Shown: positions 1 through 14,200 of the stretch, piece by piece | Layout of the letters: the number at the start of each line of letters is the position of its first letter | Position numbering within the stretch: position 1 is the first letter of the stretch | Assembly (NCBI GenBank): GCA_033675265.1 | Contig: JAUJYZ010000681.1 | Span: forward strand, 186,001 to 250,000 | Reading direction: 5' to 3' | Source of the DNA: Actinostola sp. cb2023 | Taxonomy: Eukaryota > Cnidaria > Anthozoa > Actiniaria > Actinostolidae | Length of the DNA: 64,000 bases | Position numbers and translations under genes: made by a program | The notes under the pieces: generated by a model | Databases searched by the model: none | Told to the model about the DNA's origin: nothing | The model's input: the letters and a program-made list of their open reading frames with translations, nothing else

Positions 1-1927
1 TTTTGATGAGGGAGATGTTTTGTTGTTTACAGGATATTTTAGTTTTAATATATTGCTGAATCTTGTCATCAAATTTAGTGATGTGGCACATTAATCATGA
101 TGGAGATAGCAAGCAAGTGTTGCATGAATTGGGGTCACATATTTTCAGCAATGACAATGATGTTCATCATGTTAATGTGTACTTCTATCAGTAAAGTGTG
201 TAATAAATTGCAATTTCAAAAACGTCTGCCAAAGAAGATTATCAGCCCAAAGTACATGTATGCACATTGCACAATCACCTCTAGAAACTCATAGCATATT
301 GTTTACATTCTACAATGTATAACAAACATGTTTTAATCTGAGAGATTATTAGGGAAAAACAATCAAAATCCTAGACTGCAAATTTAGTGAGAGAAAAAAA
401 CACAAATAAAACAAAGGAGCGAAAACAGCGACTTATGGAATCAATGTAAACTACCAGAGATTTGTGTATTTGATTGTGTACCATTCATTTGCTTAGACCT
501 CTGTCCTTCAATAGTAAAACGCTAGGCACCTTAAGGAATTTATCACTCTATTGTCTTCATGTCACTCAGATCAGATGTTGAGTAAATCATAATAACTCAA
601 AATGAATATCACAAATAACCACAAGTAGGACATATTGTGTAATTGACAAAGCTTTAGAAACACATGTTCAAGAGGACATCTTAATTCATATATTTAGAAC
701 CTATAATAGTTACAATGGGATTACGAGGTGTATTTTGAACACTGTTGTTATGATGTAAGGCCTCATGATAGGAATGCTCATCTATGTCATGAGTAAGAAT
801 GACAGACGATCATTACTCAAGACATGGTCATTGCACAAGCACAGCCGTATTCACACAATAGTTGAATATTTCTTACATACCCTGCTTTATTAAACTATGC
901 GAACAATTCCAGCTTACATATCTTTATCTCAAGCATTTCAAAACATTGTCATGGAACAATGTCACAAGAACAGTGGACATTTATGGGAGATTATGTTTAT
1001 AGGTCGTGAACTTTTCAAGATTCTATTTTTGATCGACCTCAATGTTTTATCAATTGACAATAATTTTGACAGTGATGTCATCTGGTACTTGGTGAAGCAA
1101 TGTTATGACCATACAATATTCAGAGTCAGAGTAAGTTATTGTGATAAGATCCTGGTATTTATGTAACATGCTAGGACATAACAAAGACATGTTGCCCAAA
1201 TAAACAGTGAATTTTGGCATGCAATTTAAAGCGAAAATACTTTCTTGTCAACACAGGATTATTACTTTTGCTTGGGTTACAAGATCAAATAGATGATGGA
1301 AACTATAGCTTCCTTTAGAAATGTATTATTGATGAATCCAAGCTGAGATCTCCCAAGATCAACAAAACTTAAGGCATTACGTTTTATGGGCTTCTCAGTT
1401 GGAAACCAGTTTGGCTGAGTTTCAAATTAGTTCAGATTATCTCGGCAATAAAATAATGTTGCTACAGGTACATTTGTCGTCTCTGAGGTTCCTTGCATTT
1501 CTCACACTCAGTGAAGCATATGACAAGCTTTATTCAGTTCGATCAAGGCAGTTGGAAGTCTTTGTGATGCTAATTACTGTTTTTTCTTTCTTTGATAATA
1601 ATAGATGCATAACGATTGTTCCAAGTTACTGCAGAAGAACAAATAACATTGCAAATCGCACATAGCAGAAAATTGATTGCTAAATTGCAAACAGAGAGAT
1701 TTTAATGCCATATTTGTCACTTATTTCGCTGTCGATGAAATTTACAAACTAATCTGAAATCGACACAGTAATGTACATCAACTGGTCAAGTGTACATCTG
1801 AGACATGAGAACATTTTGTGGTTGATTTCAATATTGTCATAGCGGTACTCGGTTACACCACAAGAAGGTTGATTGAAGTACAGCTATTCAAAATATCAAT
1901 GTAGTTAATTATAATATAAAGATATAC
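1..1927 (-). other. MYO18A: Intron 1 of the myosin XVIII-like gene (partial)
   Basis: This stretch follows the donor site of the myosin exon on the minus strand, so it is read as intron continuing off the left edge. I translated the short open frames on both strands by eye and found no conserved exon, tRNA or recognisable element. It is AT-rich, unique-looking sequence. The next myosin exon (neck of the PDZ region or start of the motor) must lie outside the window. Confidence 0.6.
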
Positions 1928-3334
1928 CTTTTTCTTCATGCGTTTGCTACCACTTCTTTGTAGGGTACCAGCTCTGAGGTTAGATTCGTCTAACTGCACT
2001 GACGATCCATCCAGACCACTACGTACACTCAGCTCCGAGAGCTCAGAAACCGGCACAACTTTAATGACAACTTCATTCCCAGACATTGCAATCATCTCGA
2101 TGATCTTCTCTCGATCCACGTCCTCAACATTTGCACCATTCACTTCTATAAGACGATCTCCAGGTAGTATTCCCAAAACAGTGTTAGGCCCTACAGGTTC
2201 GACAAAATGGACTGTCTTGTCGCTCCCACTTTCCGTCCCTCGCCGCAAAGCAAACCCAAAATCTCCACTCAAACGCCTTTGTATCTTAATGATACGAGGT
2301 ACCCCAGGAGAAACAGGCACTACCTCAGGGAGTGATAAGTCCACTCCAAGATCGTCGAAAGATTTTTCTGTAGGAGAGGTGATGTCGATAGTTAGTACAT
2401 CAGGGTTGCTCGACTCCAACGGAGATGAAGAATCGAGCTTGATAGGCTTTTCCTCCATGCTTGCGTCCATGAAATCCTCAAAAGGGGCTGAATGACTATT
2501 ACTGACTGATGAAACTGTGACTACTTCTCTTTGTTCGTTGGGCATTTTATAAGATGTTATATTCTTGCCTGTATTTACGAGCTTGAGCTCGACAACTCCA
2601 GTGTCATCAGCCTTGACAACTCTTGGAGGTTTCGGTGGTGCAGATGGATCTGAAGGTTGCTTTTCCCTGTTAGGGGTCCCTGACAGGGCAATAGTTCGAC
2701 CTCCAGAAGGCAGAGCCTTAGATTTATGCTCGCGATCCTTCCTTTCTACTCTATAGCCTCGGCTGCGTTCTGCAGGAAATGGTTTATCGCGATCACTGTC
2801 TTCTCCATCTTTCTGATCGCCGTTCATCGCGTCACTACTTTTAGACAGTTTTATCTCTACACTTGAAGTTTTCTTTCTCCTAGGAGCTGCCACAGGTTCG
2901 GCATAACGGTTTGAGTTCTCAGAATAACCCCCGTTGTAGTTCGTTTCGTCGTGGTCTTCCCGCGAACCTCGCGAACGTGCAGAAGTTCTCGGGGAACCAT
3001 GTTTGTGCGAAGCTTCAATGCTGCCATCACTTCCAGAATAACCAACCTCGTAGTCAGCTTGATCATGAGAAACTGGTTGATTTGATTCATCGTATTCGTG
3101 GTCAACGTCGTATTTCCGCTTTCTAAAGCTGAACCTTGTTCCCTTCTTGTCGTCCAGCTCACTTGTGGACCCTGCTACGATGTCTCCAATGGTTGGTTCA
3201 CCTGGCAGCGGACCTGGTTGAGTTTTCTTGTCGTGTTTACGACTTTCTTTCTCCACTTTCTCTCTCCGTCTTCTTTCGCGCTTCTCTTCCTTGCTCTCTG
3301 CCCTTTCTCGATCCTTCTTCTTAAAAGAAAACAT
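1928..3334 (-). CDS. MYO18A: Unconventional myosin XVIII, first coding exon (KE-rich region and PDZ domain)
   Basis: Encodes 469 residues from the ATG at 3334 to a donor (AAG|GTATAT) at 1928/1927, in phase 0. Residues 1-40 are a Lys/Glu/Arg-rich stretch beginning MFSFKKKDRER. Residues 50-345 are low-complexity, Ser- and charge-rich. Residues ~347-430 form a PDZ domain with the ligand loop SGDFGF, the LPGDRLIEVNG strand and the helix REKIIEMIAMSG. The tail VPVSELSEL after the PDZ is a hallmark of myosin XVIII. From established knowledge, PDZ-containing MYO18A isoforms have this KE-rich plus PDZ N-terminus before a weakly active motor and a long coiled coil, and act in actin and Golgi organisation. 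The motor and rod would be encoded to the left of the window. The open frame runs 24 codons past the donor, but that part is intron. I see no other start that would keep the KE-rich segment. Confidence 0.93.
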
Positions 3335-3620
3335 GGTGTCAGACCCCGTTGTTCAGGAAATTCTCGGGATCGTGCTAGTTTACTCTCGAAACTAACAAAT
3401 GGCCGCCAAATTTTTAATTCATGAACGACTTCTTCGAGCTATCACGTGATAACAATTCATCCCCTGACCTCCCCGCTGGGTCCCTTGTCAACAATTCTTA
3501 CCTTTCGCTTGATCGAGGGGAATTTGAAAGCCAACATGTTTAATATTCGCAGAGTCGTTTGGTCAAACCATCGTTGCTGGTGAATGACATTGGCGGTGTC
3601 TTCTCGTAAAACACAATGGC
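3335..3620 (-). promoter_or_regulatory. Probable 5' leader and promoter region of the myosin gene
   Basis: This is the sequence immediately upstream of the myosin start codon. It contains a perfect 10-bp palindrome with a CACGTG E-box core (3441-3450), about 107-116 bases upstream of the ATG. No TATA box is obvious. Assignment rests on position only; an upstream non-coding exon could also lie here. Confidence 0.3.
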
Positions 3621-4378
3621 ATTACTCGGTTTGACCGAACTCCGCGAAGTCGGCCGACCTTGTTCGTGGCAACCCCTAGCGTGACCTAAACAAATTTCTG
3701 TATCAATCAGCACTTGTACAGAATCTACTATCGTCTTTATAATAGGGACAAGGAACTTGGATGCCGATGGATAGTCCGTTCCGAATTCAACGTCAGTAAG
3801 TTCAGTACAATACAAGGGTTGAAAATCGAGCGAACAATCCGAACATAGACACGATGACGTGTGAGAACGTTATCTTCGATGTATAGTCAAAACTAATCCC
3901 TGCGACCGCGAATGTTTTGACTCCGAAGGCTTCTGGACATGAAATTTAGAAAGCGGCTATCTTCGCATGCACATAAGTTTATATTTTTCATGAAAGAATG
4001 TTCGGTGCCGTCACGCCTTGATGTGCTCCATCGACGAGCCTTGTATCATTGGTTGGTGGTAAATTCCTTGAGGCACTCGTAACTTCAAAGACCCTCGAAT
4101 ATGTGTTGTTTATAGTTGAACGCAGCAGTTCAAATTCTTGCGTGAAAATTACGGGGACATTACGGTTTTTACCGCTGTCTGCAAATGACATTGGCACTCG
4201 TAGCACTGCACCTCGCCGCACCAAGGAAACGGGAAGGGGGAGGTGGGGGACATGGTGCTGCCACTTGCAGGCCTGTGAAACCTCTTGTAGCGACCACCTC
4301 CCCTAATCGACCTCTTTGCCCTGATAACAGAGCCTCGGCTAGCTCGGCTAGCAGGGAACGGACTTTTGCAAACTGAAT
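3621..4378. other. Upstream flank, no feature seen
   Basis: No convincing coding exon, RNA gene or element end was found. Short open frames on both strands lack conserved motifs. A purine-rich patch lies near 4230-4255. Confidence 0.4.
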
Positions 4379-4634
4379 CGTTGTCCGGGCCGAAAGCAAC
4401 AAGCAAGAAGCCGATGACCGCAAAGGACTTTGGGAATCTCCTAATTAATTTATTTATCCGTGGTACTTGAGAAGTTATCCCTACGAGCGTTGAATAGCAA
4501 TCATTTGGAACTATTCGGTCATTTGAAAATGCATGTTGTCAAAATGTCTACGGATGAATAAATGAATAAGGAGAAAGTCCCAATACCCTTTGCGGTCGTC
4601 AGTTTCTTGCTTGTTGCTTTTGGCGGGGACAACG
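4379..4634. mobile_element. Short inverted-repeat element (MITE-like)
   Basis: The ends CGTTGTCC and GGACAACG are the outer part of an imperfect inverted repeat about 65 bp long: a CAACAAGCAAGAA block on the left is matched by TTCTTGCTTGTTG on the right, and GACCGCAAAG by CTTTGCGGTC. The 256-bp element has no coding potential. The target-site duplication is unclear, so the transposon superfamily is not assigned. Confidence 0.6.
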
Positions 4635-5215
4635 ATTTTTGGAATAGGTGTATATTGAAATAAAGATGATGATGATCATACCGGATGATGATGTTTAGCC
4701 TTGCCTGACATAAAGCATGATCGATTACGAGAGCCGTCCACTCGACTCCACTCGGTTTCATCTGACGGTCGGCGAGATTCCTGTGTGATCGATCGAGAAG
4801 GGGACTGAGGAGAGCATGCATGGCAAGTGTTACTATAGCAACGTATTATTGAACTATTATTGAACATATTGTTCATCGCCAAGGCAACAGCAGCAATTAC
4901 GTGTCTAGCAGCGCAACAAGGTGTTCAATTCCATGACACACGCAGCACAACCAACAAATCTGCATTTGACAGTCGGGCGGTCTTATGGGACGCGCACAGG
5001 GAGCCCAACATAATACGTATTGCGCGCGTGCGCTCTATACCACAGGAAACCCATAAATAAAAGACGACGTTCAACCGGAAAGAATACTATACTATGGTCG
5101 TTTTCGAGTAGGAGTGCGCAGCGGACACCGTCTAAACTGCCTGACGGCCTGTCCCTATTTCAGACCTAAAAATGCGATTTTCCATACCCTATATCCCAGA
5201 CTGAGTCGGTCGTTA
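4635..5215. other. Intergenic sequence with a dispersed repeat
   Basis: Contains the segment ~4977-5053, which is closely similar in the same orientation to ~55755-55817. Both have a CACAGGGAGCCCA motif, then TAATACGTATTGCGCGC, then CACAGGAAACCCA. No gene is evident. Confidence 0.5.
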
Positions 5216-5246
5216 TCAGCCAGTCAAAACAATACCATAAATTAAG

Positions 5247-8200
5247 ACAGTAGTGACAGTAGTGATAGTAGTGATGGTAGTGACAGTAGTGATGGTAGTG
5301 ACAGTGGTGAAAGTAGTGATAGTAGTGACAGTAGTGACAGTAGTGATAGTAGTGATGGTAGTGACAGTAGTGACAGTAGTGATGGTAGTGACAGTAGTGA
5401 TAGTAGTGATAGTAGTGATAGTAGTGATGGTAGTGACAGTACGTGATGACAGTAGTGATAGCAGAAATAGTAGTGAAAGTAGTGATAGTAGTGACAGTAG
5501 TGACAGTAGTGATGGTAGTGACAGTACGTGGTGACGGTAGTGATAGCAGAAATAGTAGTGAAAGTAGTGATAGTAGTGACAGTAGTGACAGTAGTGATGG
5601 TAGTGACAGTACGTGGTGACAGTAGTGATAGCAGAAATAGTAGTGAAAGTAGTGATAGTAGTGACAGTAGTGACAGTAGTGATGGTAGTGACAGTACGTG
5701 GTGACAGTAGTGATAGCAGAAATAGTAGTGAAAGTAGTGATAGTAGTGACAGTAGTGACACTAGTGATGGTAGTGACAGTACGTGGTGACAGTAGTGATA
5801 GCAGAAATAGTAGTGAAAGTAGTGATAGTAGTGACAGTAGTGATGGTAGTGACAGTACGTGGTGACAGTAGTGATAGCAGAAATAGTAGTGAAAGTAGTG
5901 ATAGTAGTGACAGTAGTGACAGTAGTGATGGTAGTGACAGTACGTGGTGACAGTAGTGATAGCAGAAATAGTAGTGAAAGTAGTGATAGTAGTGACAGTA
6001 GTGATGGTAGTGACAGTAGTGATAGTAGTGATAGTAGTAGTGACAGTAGTGATAGTAGTGATAGTAGTGACAGTACGTGGTGACAGTAGTGATAGCAGAA
6101 ATAGTAGTGAAAGTAGTGATAGTAGTGACAGTAGTGATGGTAGTGACAGTAGTGATAGTAGTGATAGTAGTGATAGTAGTGATAGTAGTGATAGTAGTGA
6201 TAGTAGTGACAGTAGTGATGGTAGTGACAGTAGTGATAGTAGTGATAGTAGTGATAGCAGAAATAGTAGTGATAGTAGTGACAGTAGTGACAGTAGTGAT
6301 GGTAGTGATGGTAGTGACAGTGGTGACAGTAGTGATAGCAGAAATAGTAGTGACAGTAGTGATAGTAGTGACAGTAGTGACAGTAGTGATGGTAGCGACA
6401 GTAGTGATAGTAGTGACAGTAGTGATGGTAGTGACAGTGGTGACAGTAGTGATAGCAGAAATAGTAGTGACAGTAGTGATAGTAGTGACAGTAGTGACAG
6501 TAGTGAAAGTAGTGATGGTAGTGACAGTAGTGATAGTAGTGACAGTAGTGACAGTAGTGATGGTAGTGACAGTGGTGACAGTAGTGATAGCAGAAATAGT
6601 AGTGACAGTAGTGACAGTAGTGACAGTAGTGATGGTAGTGATAGTAGTGACAGTAGTGACAGTAGTGACAGTAGTGATGGTAGTGACAGTGGTGACAGTA
6701 GTGATAGCAGAAATAGTAGTGACAGTAGTGATAGTAGTGACAGTAGTGAAAGTAGTGATGGTAGTGACAGTAGTGATAGTAGTGACAGTAGTGACAGTAG
6801 TGATAGCAGAGATATAGTAGTGACAGTAGTGATGGTAGTGACAGTGGTGACAGTAGTGATAGCAGAAATAGTAGTGACAGTAGTGATAGTAGTGACAGTA
6901 GTGACAGTAGTGATGGTAGTGATAGTAGTGACAGTAGTAGTGACAGTAGTGACAGTAGTGATGGTAGTGACAGTGGTGACAGTAGTGATAGCAGAAATAG
7001 TAGTGACAGTAGTGATAGTAGTGACAGTAGTGATAGTAGTGACAGTAGTGACAGTAGTGATGGTAGCGACAGTAGTGATAGTAGTGACAGTAGTGACAGT
7101 AGTGATGGTAGTGACAGTGGTGACAGTAGTGATAGCAGAAATAGTAGTGACAGTAGTGATAGTAGTGACAGTAGTGAAAGTAGTGATGGTAGTGACAGTA
7201 GTGATAGTAGTGATAGTAGTAGTGACAGTAGTGATAGTAGTGATAGTAGTGACAGTACGTGGTGACAGTAGTGATAGCAGAAATAGTAGTGAAAGTAGTG
7301 ATAGTAGTGACAGTAGTGATGGTAGTGACAGTAGTGATAGTAGTGATAGTAGTGATAGTAGTGATAGTAGTGATAGTAGTGACAGTAGTGATGGCAGTGA
7401 TAGTAGTGATAGTAGTGATAGCAGAAATAGTAGTGATAGTAGTGACAGTAGTGACAGTAGTGACAGTAGTGATGGTAGTGATGGTAGTGACAGTGGTGAC
7501 AGTAGTGATAGCAGAAATAGTAGTGACAGTAGTGATAGTAGAGATAGTAGTGACAGTAGTGACAGTAGTGATGGTAGCGACCGTAGTGATAGTAGTGACA
7601 GTAGTGTGGTAGTGACAGTGGTGACAGTAGTGATAGCAGAAATAGTAGTGACAGTAGTGATAGTAGTGACAGTAGTGAAAGTAGTGATGGTAGTGACAGT
7701 AGTGATAGTAGTGACAGTAGTGACAGTAGTGACAGTAGTGATGGTAGTGACAGTGGTGACAGTAGTGATAGCAGAAATAGTAGTGACAGTAGTGATAGTA
7801 GTGACAGTAGTGACAGTAGTGATGGTAGTGATAGTAGTGACAGTAGTGACAGTAGTGATGGTAGTGACAGTGGTGACAGTAGTGATAGCAGAAATAGCAG
7901 TGACAGTAGTGATAGTAGTGACAGTAGTGAAAGTAGTGATGGTAGTGACAGTAGTGATAGTAGTGACAGTAGTGACAGTAGTGACAGTAGTGATAGCAGA
8001 GATATAGTAGTGACAGTAGTGACAGTAGTAGTGATGGTAGTGACAGTGGTGACAGTAGTGATAGCAGAAATAGTAGTGACAGTAGTGATAGTAGTGACAG
8101 TAGTGACAGTAGTGATATTAGTGACAGTAGTGACAGTAGTGACAGTAGTGACAGTAGTGATGGTAGTGACAGTGGTGACAGTAGTGATAGCAGAAATAGT

Positions 8201-11200
8201 AGTGACAGTAGTGATAGTAGTGACAGTAGTGATAGTAGTGACAGTAGTGACAGTAGTGATGGTAGCGACAGTAGTGATAGTAGTGACAGTAGTGACAGTA
8301 GTGATGGTAGTGACAGTGGTGACAGTAGTGATAGCAGAAATAGTAGTGACAGTAGTGATAGTAGTGACAGTAATGAAAGTAGTGATGGTAATGACAGTGG
8401 TGACAGTAGTGATAGCAGAAATAGTAGTGATAGTAGTGATAGTAGTGACAGTAGTGATGGTAGTGACAGTGGTGACAGTAGTGATAGCAGAAATAGTAGT
8501 GAAGGTAGTGACAGTAAATAGTAGTGAAGTAGTGACAGTAGTGATAGTAGTGATAGTAGTGACAGTAGTGATGGTAGTGACAGTAGTGACAGTAGTGATA
8601 GTAGTGATAGTAGTGACAGTAGTGATAGCAGAGATAGTAGTGATAGTAATGACAGTAGTGATGGTAGTGACAGTGGTGACAGTAGTGATAGCAGAAATAG
8701 TAGTGACAGTAGTGATAGTAGTGACAGTAGTGATAGTAGTGATAGTAGTGACAGTAGTGATAGTAGTGACAGTAGTGACAGTAGTGATGGTAGTGACAGT
8801 GGTGACAGTAGTGATACGTATAGTGACAGTAGTGATAGTAGTGACAGTGGTGACAGTAGTGATTACGTATAGTGATAGTAGTGACAGTAGTGATAGTAGT
8901 GACAGTAATGACAGTAGTGACAGTAGTGATAGTAGTGATGGTAGTGATGGTAGTGATGGTAGTGATGGTAGTGATAGTAGTGATAGTAGTGATAGTAGTG
9001 ACAGTAGTGACAGTAGTGACAGTAGTGACAGTAGTGACAGTAGTGACAGTAGTGACAGTAGTGACAGTAGTGACAGTAGTGACAGTAGTGACAGTAGTGA
9101 CAGTAGTGACAGTAGTGATAGTAGGGACAGTAGTGATAGTAGTGACAATAGTGACAGAGCAGTGATAGTAGTGATAGTAGTGATAGTAGTGATAGTAGTG
9201 ATAGTAGTGATAGTAGTGATAGTAGTGATAGTAGTGATAGTAGTGATAGTAGTGATAGTAGTGATAGTAGTGACAGTAGTGATAGTAGTGACAGTAGTGA
9301 CAGTAGTGACAGTAGTGACAGTAGTGACAGTAGTGACAGTAGTGACAGTAGTGACAGTAGTGACAGTAGTGACAGTAGTGACAGTAGTGACAGTAGTGAC
9401 AGTAGTGACAGTAGCGACAGTAGCGACAGTAGTGATAGTAGTGACAGTAGTGACAGAGCAGTGATAGTAATGATAGTAGTGATAGTAGTAGTGATAGTAG
9501 TGATAGTAGTGATAGTAGTGATAGTAGTGATAGTAGTGATAGTAGTAGTGATAGTAGTGACAGTAGTGACAGTAGTGACAGTAGTGACAGTAGTGACAGT
9601 AGTGACAGTAGTGACAGTAGTGTAGTAGTGATAGTAGTGATAGTAGTGATAGTAGTGATAGTAGTGACAGTAGTGACAGTAGTGATGGTAGCGACAGTAG
9701 TGATAGTAGTGACAGTAGTGACAGTAGTGATAGTAGTGACAGTAGTGACAGTAGTGATGGTAGCGACAGTAGTGATATTAGTGACAGTAGTGACAGTAGT
9801 GATGGTAGTGACAGTGGTGACAGTAGTGATAGCAGAAATAGTAGTGACAGTAGTGATAGTAGTGACAGTAGTGAAAGTAGTGATGGTAGTGACAGTAGTG
9901 ATAGTAATGATAGTAGTAGTGACAGTAGTGATAGTAGTGATAGTAGTGACAGTAGTGATGGTAGTGACAGTAGTGATAGTAGTGATAGTAGTGATAGTAG
10001 TGATAGTAGTGATAGTAGTGATAGTAGTGATAGTAGTGACAGTAGTGATGGTAGTGATAGTAGTGATAGTAGTGATAGCAGAAATAGTAGTGATAGTAGT
10101 GACAGTAGTGACAGTAGTGATGGTAGTGATGGTAGTGACAGTGGTGACAGTAGTGATAGCAGAAATAGTAGTGACAGTAGTGATAGTAGAGATAGTAGTG
10201 ACAGTAGTGACAGTAGTGATGGTAGCGACCGTAGTGATAGTAGTGACAGTAGTAGTGATGGTAGTGACAGTGGTGACAGTAGTGATAGCAGAAATAGTAG
10301 TGACAGTAGTGATAGTAGTGACAGTAGTGAAAGTAGTGATGGTAGTGACAGTAGTGATAGTAGTGACAGTAGTGACAGTAGTGACAGTAGTGATGGTAGT
10401 GACAGTGGTGACAGTAGTGATAGCAGAAATAGTAGTGACAGTAGTGATAGTAGTGACAGTAGTGACAGTAGTGATGGTAGTGATAGTAGTGACAGTAGTG
10501 ACAGTAGTGATGGTAGTGACAGTGGTGACAGTAGTGATAGCAGAAATAGCAGTGACAGTAGTGATAGTAGTGACAGTAGTGAAAGTAAAGTAGTGATGGT
10601 AGTGACAGTAGTGATAGTAGTGACAGTAGTAACAGTAGTGATAGCAGAGATATAGTAGTGACAGTAGTGACAGTAGTGATGGTAGTGACAGTGGTGACAG
10701 TAGTGATAGCAGAAATAGTAGTGACAGTAGTGATAGTAGTGACAGTAGTGACAGTAGTGACAGTAGTGATGGTAGTGATATTAGTGACAGTAGTGACAGT
10801 AGTGACAGTAGTGATGGTAGTGACAGTGGTGACAGTAGTTATAGCAGAAATAGTAGTGACAGTAGTGATAGTAGTGACAGTAGTGATAGTAGTGACAGTA
10901 GTGACAGTAGTGATGGTAGCGACAGTAGTGATAGTAGTGACATAGTGACAGTAGTGATGGTAGTGACAGTGGTGACAGTAGTGATAGCAGAAATAGTAGT
11001 GACAGTAGTGATAGTAGTGACAGTAATGAAAGTAGTGATGGTAATGACAGTGGTGACAGTAGTGATAGCAGAAATAGTAGTGATAGTAGTGATAGTAGTG
11101 ACAGTAGTGATGTAGTAGTGACAGTGGTGACAGTAGTGATAGCAGAAATAGTAGTGAAGGTAGTGACAGTAGTGATAGTAGTGATAGTAGTGACAGTAGT

Positions 11201-14200
11201 GATGGTAGTGACAGTAGTGACAGTAGTGATAGTAGTGATAGTAGTGACAGTAGTGATAGCAGAGATAGTAGTGATAGTAATGACAGTAGTGATGGTAGTG
11301 ACAGTGGTGACAGTAGTGATAGCAGAAATAGTAGTGACAGTAGTGATAGTAGTGACAGTAGTGTATAGTAGTGATAGTAGTGACAGTAGTGATAGTAGTG
11401 ACAGTAGTGACAGTAGTGACAGTAGTGATGGTAGTGACAGTGGTGACAGTAGTGATACGTATAGTGACAGTAGTGATAGTAGTGACAGTGGTGACAGTAG
11501 TGATTACGTATAGTGATAGTAGTGACAGTAGTGATAGTAGTGACAGTAATGACAGTAGTGACAGTAGTGATAGTACAGTAGTGATAGTAGTGATGGTAGT
11601 GATGGTAGTGATGATAGTAGTGATAGTAGTGATAGTAGTGACAGTAGTGACAGTAGTGACAGTAGTGACAGTAGTGACAGTAGTGACAGTAGTGACAGTA
11701 GTGACAGTAGTGACAGTAGTGACAGTAGTGACAGTAGTAGGGACAGTAGTGATAGTAGTGACAATAGGGACAGAGCAGTGATAGTAGTGATAGTAGTGAT
11801 AGTAGTGATAGTAGTGATAGTAGTGATAGTAGTGATAGTAGTGATAGTAGTGATAGTAGTGACAGTAGTGACAGTAGTGAGTAGTAGTAGTGACAGTAGT
11901 GACAGTAGTGATAGTAGTGACAGTAGTGAGTAGTAGTGACAGTAGTGACAGTAGTGACAGTAGTGACAGTAGTGACAGTAGCGACAGTAGCGACAGTAGT
12001 GATAGTAGTGACAGTAGTGACAGAGCAGTGATAGTAATGATAGTAGTGATAGTAGTGATAGTAGTGATAGTAGTGAGTAGTGAGTAGTGATAGTAGTGTA
12101 GTAGTGATAGTAGTGATAGTAGTGACAGTAGTGACAGTAGTGACAGTAGTGACAGTAGTGACAGTAGTGAGTAGTGATAGTAGTGATAGTAGTGATAGTA
12201 GTGATAGTAGTGATAGTAGTGATAGTAGTGACAGTAGTGACAGTAGTGATAAGTAGTGATGGTAGCGACAGTAGTGATAGTAGTGACAGTAGTGACAGAG
12301 CAGTGATAGTAATGATAGTAGTGATAGTAGTGACAGTAGTGACAGTAGTGATAAGTAGTGATGGTAGCGACAGTAGTGATAGTAGTGACAGTAGTGACAG
12401 AGCAGTGATAGTAATGATAGTAGTGATAGTAGTGATAGTAGTGAGTAGTAGTGATAGTAGTGATAGTAGTGATAGTAGTGATAGTGTAGTAGTGATAGTA
12501 GTGATAGTAGTGATAGTAGTGATAGTACGTAGTGATAGTAGTGACAGTAGTGACAGTAGTGACAGTAGTGATAGTAGTGATAGTAGTGATAGTAGTGATA
12601 GTAGTGATAGTAGTGACAGTGGTGACAGTAGTGATAGCAGAAATAGTAGTGACAGTAGTGATAGTAGTGACAGTAGTGAAAGTAGTGATGGTAGTGACAG
12701 TAGTGATAGTAGTGACAGTAGTGACAGTAGTGACAGTAGTGATGGTAGTGACAGTGGTGACAGTAGTGATAGCAGAAATAGTAGTGACAGTAGTGATAGT
12801 AGTGACAGTAGTGACAGTAGTGATGGTAGTGATAGTAGTGACAGTAGTGACAGTAGTGATGGTAGTGACAGTGGTGACAGTAGTGATAGCAGAAATAGCA
12901 GTGACAGTAGTGATAGTAGTGACTAGTGAAAGTAGTGATGGTAGTGACAGTAGTGATAGTAGTGACAGTAGTGACAGTAGTGACAGTAGTGATAGCAGAG
13001 ATATAGTAGTGACAGTAGTGACAGTAGTGATGGTAGTGACAGTGGTGACAGTAGTGATAGCAGAAATAGTAGTGACAGTAGTGATAGTAGTGACAGTAGT
13101 GACAGTAGTGATATTAGTGACAGTAGTGACAGTAGTGACAGTAGTGATGGTAGTGACAGTGGTGACAGTAGTGATAGCAGAAATAGTAGTGACAGTAGTG
13201 ATAGTAGTGACAGTAGTGATAGTAGTGACAGTAGTGACAGTAGTGATGGTAGCGACAGTAGTGATAGTAGTGACAGTAGTGACAGTAGTGATGGTAGTGA
13301 CAGTGGTGACAGTAGTGATAGCAGAAATAGTAGTGACAGTAGTGATAGTAGTGACAGTAATGAAAGTAGTGATGGTAATGACAGTGGTGACAGTAGTGAT
13401 AGCAGAAATAGTAGTGATAGTAGTGATAGTAGTGACAGTAGTGATGGTAGTGACAGTGGTGACAGTAGTGATAGCAGAAATAGTAGTGAAGGTAGTGACA
13501 GTAGTGATAGTAGTGATAGTAGTGACAGTAGTGATGGTAGTGACAGTAGTGAGTAGTAGTGACAGTAGTGATAGTAGTGATAGTAGTGACAGTAGTGATA
13601 GCAGAGATAGTAGTGATAGTAATGACAGTAGTGATGGTAGTGACAGTGGTGACAGTAGTGATAGCAGAAATAGTAGTGACAGTAGTGATAGTAGTGACAG
13701 TAGTGATAGTAGTGATAGTAGTGACAGTAGTGATAGTAGTGACAGTAGTGACAGTAGTGATGGTAGTGACAGTGGTGACAGTAGTGATACGTATAGTGAC
13801 AGTAGTGATAGTAGTGACAGTGGTGACAGTAGTGATTACGTATAGTGATAGTAGTGACAGTAGTGATAGTAGTGACAGTAATGACAGTAGTGACAGTAGT
13901 GATAGTAGTGATGGTAGTGATGGTAGTGATGGTAGTGATGGTAGTGATAGTAGTGATAGTAGTGACAGTAGTGACAGTAGTGACAGTAGTGACAGTAGTG
14001 ACAGTAGTGACAGTAGTGACAGTAGTGACAGTAGTGACAGTAGTGACAGTAGTGACAGTAGTGACAGTAGTGATAGTAGGGACAGTAGTGATAGTAGTGA
14101 CAATAGTGACAGAGCAGTGATAGTAGTGATAGTAGTGATAGTAGTGATAGTAGTGATAGTAGTGATAGTAGTGATAGTAGTGATAGTAGTGATAGTAGTG

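Noticed and set aside
5944..8007. (Ser-Ser-Asp)n frame resembling dentin phosphoprotein-type acidic repeats
   Set aside because: It is simply the translation of AGTAGTGAY. It switches frame to (VVT)n at unit irregularities, and no signal peptide or flanking exon is seen.
5216..9148. 1,310-codon open frame on the minus strand with SLL, TTV and HYC runs
   Set aside because: The 9-bp period makes every minus frame stop-free, and small indels merely switch between the three repeat peptides. There is no non-repeat domain, splice site or start context.
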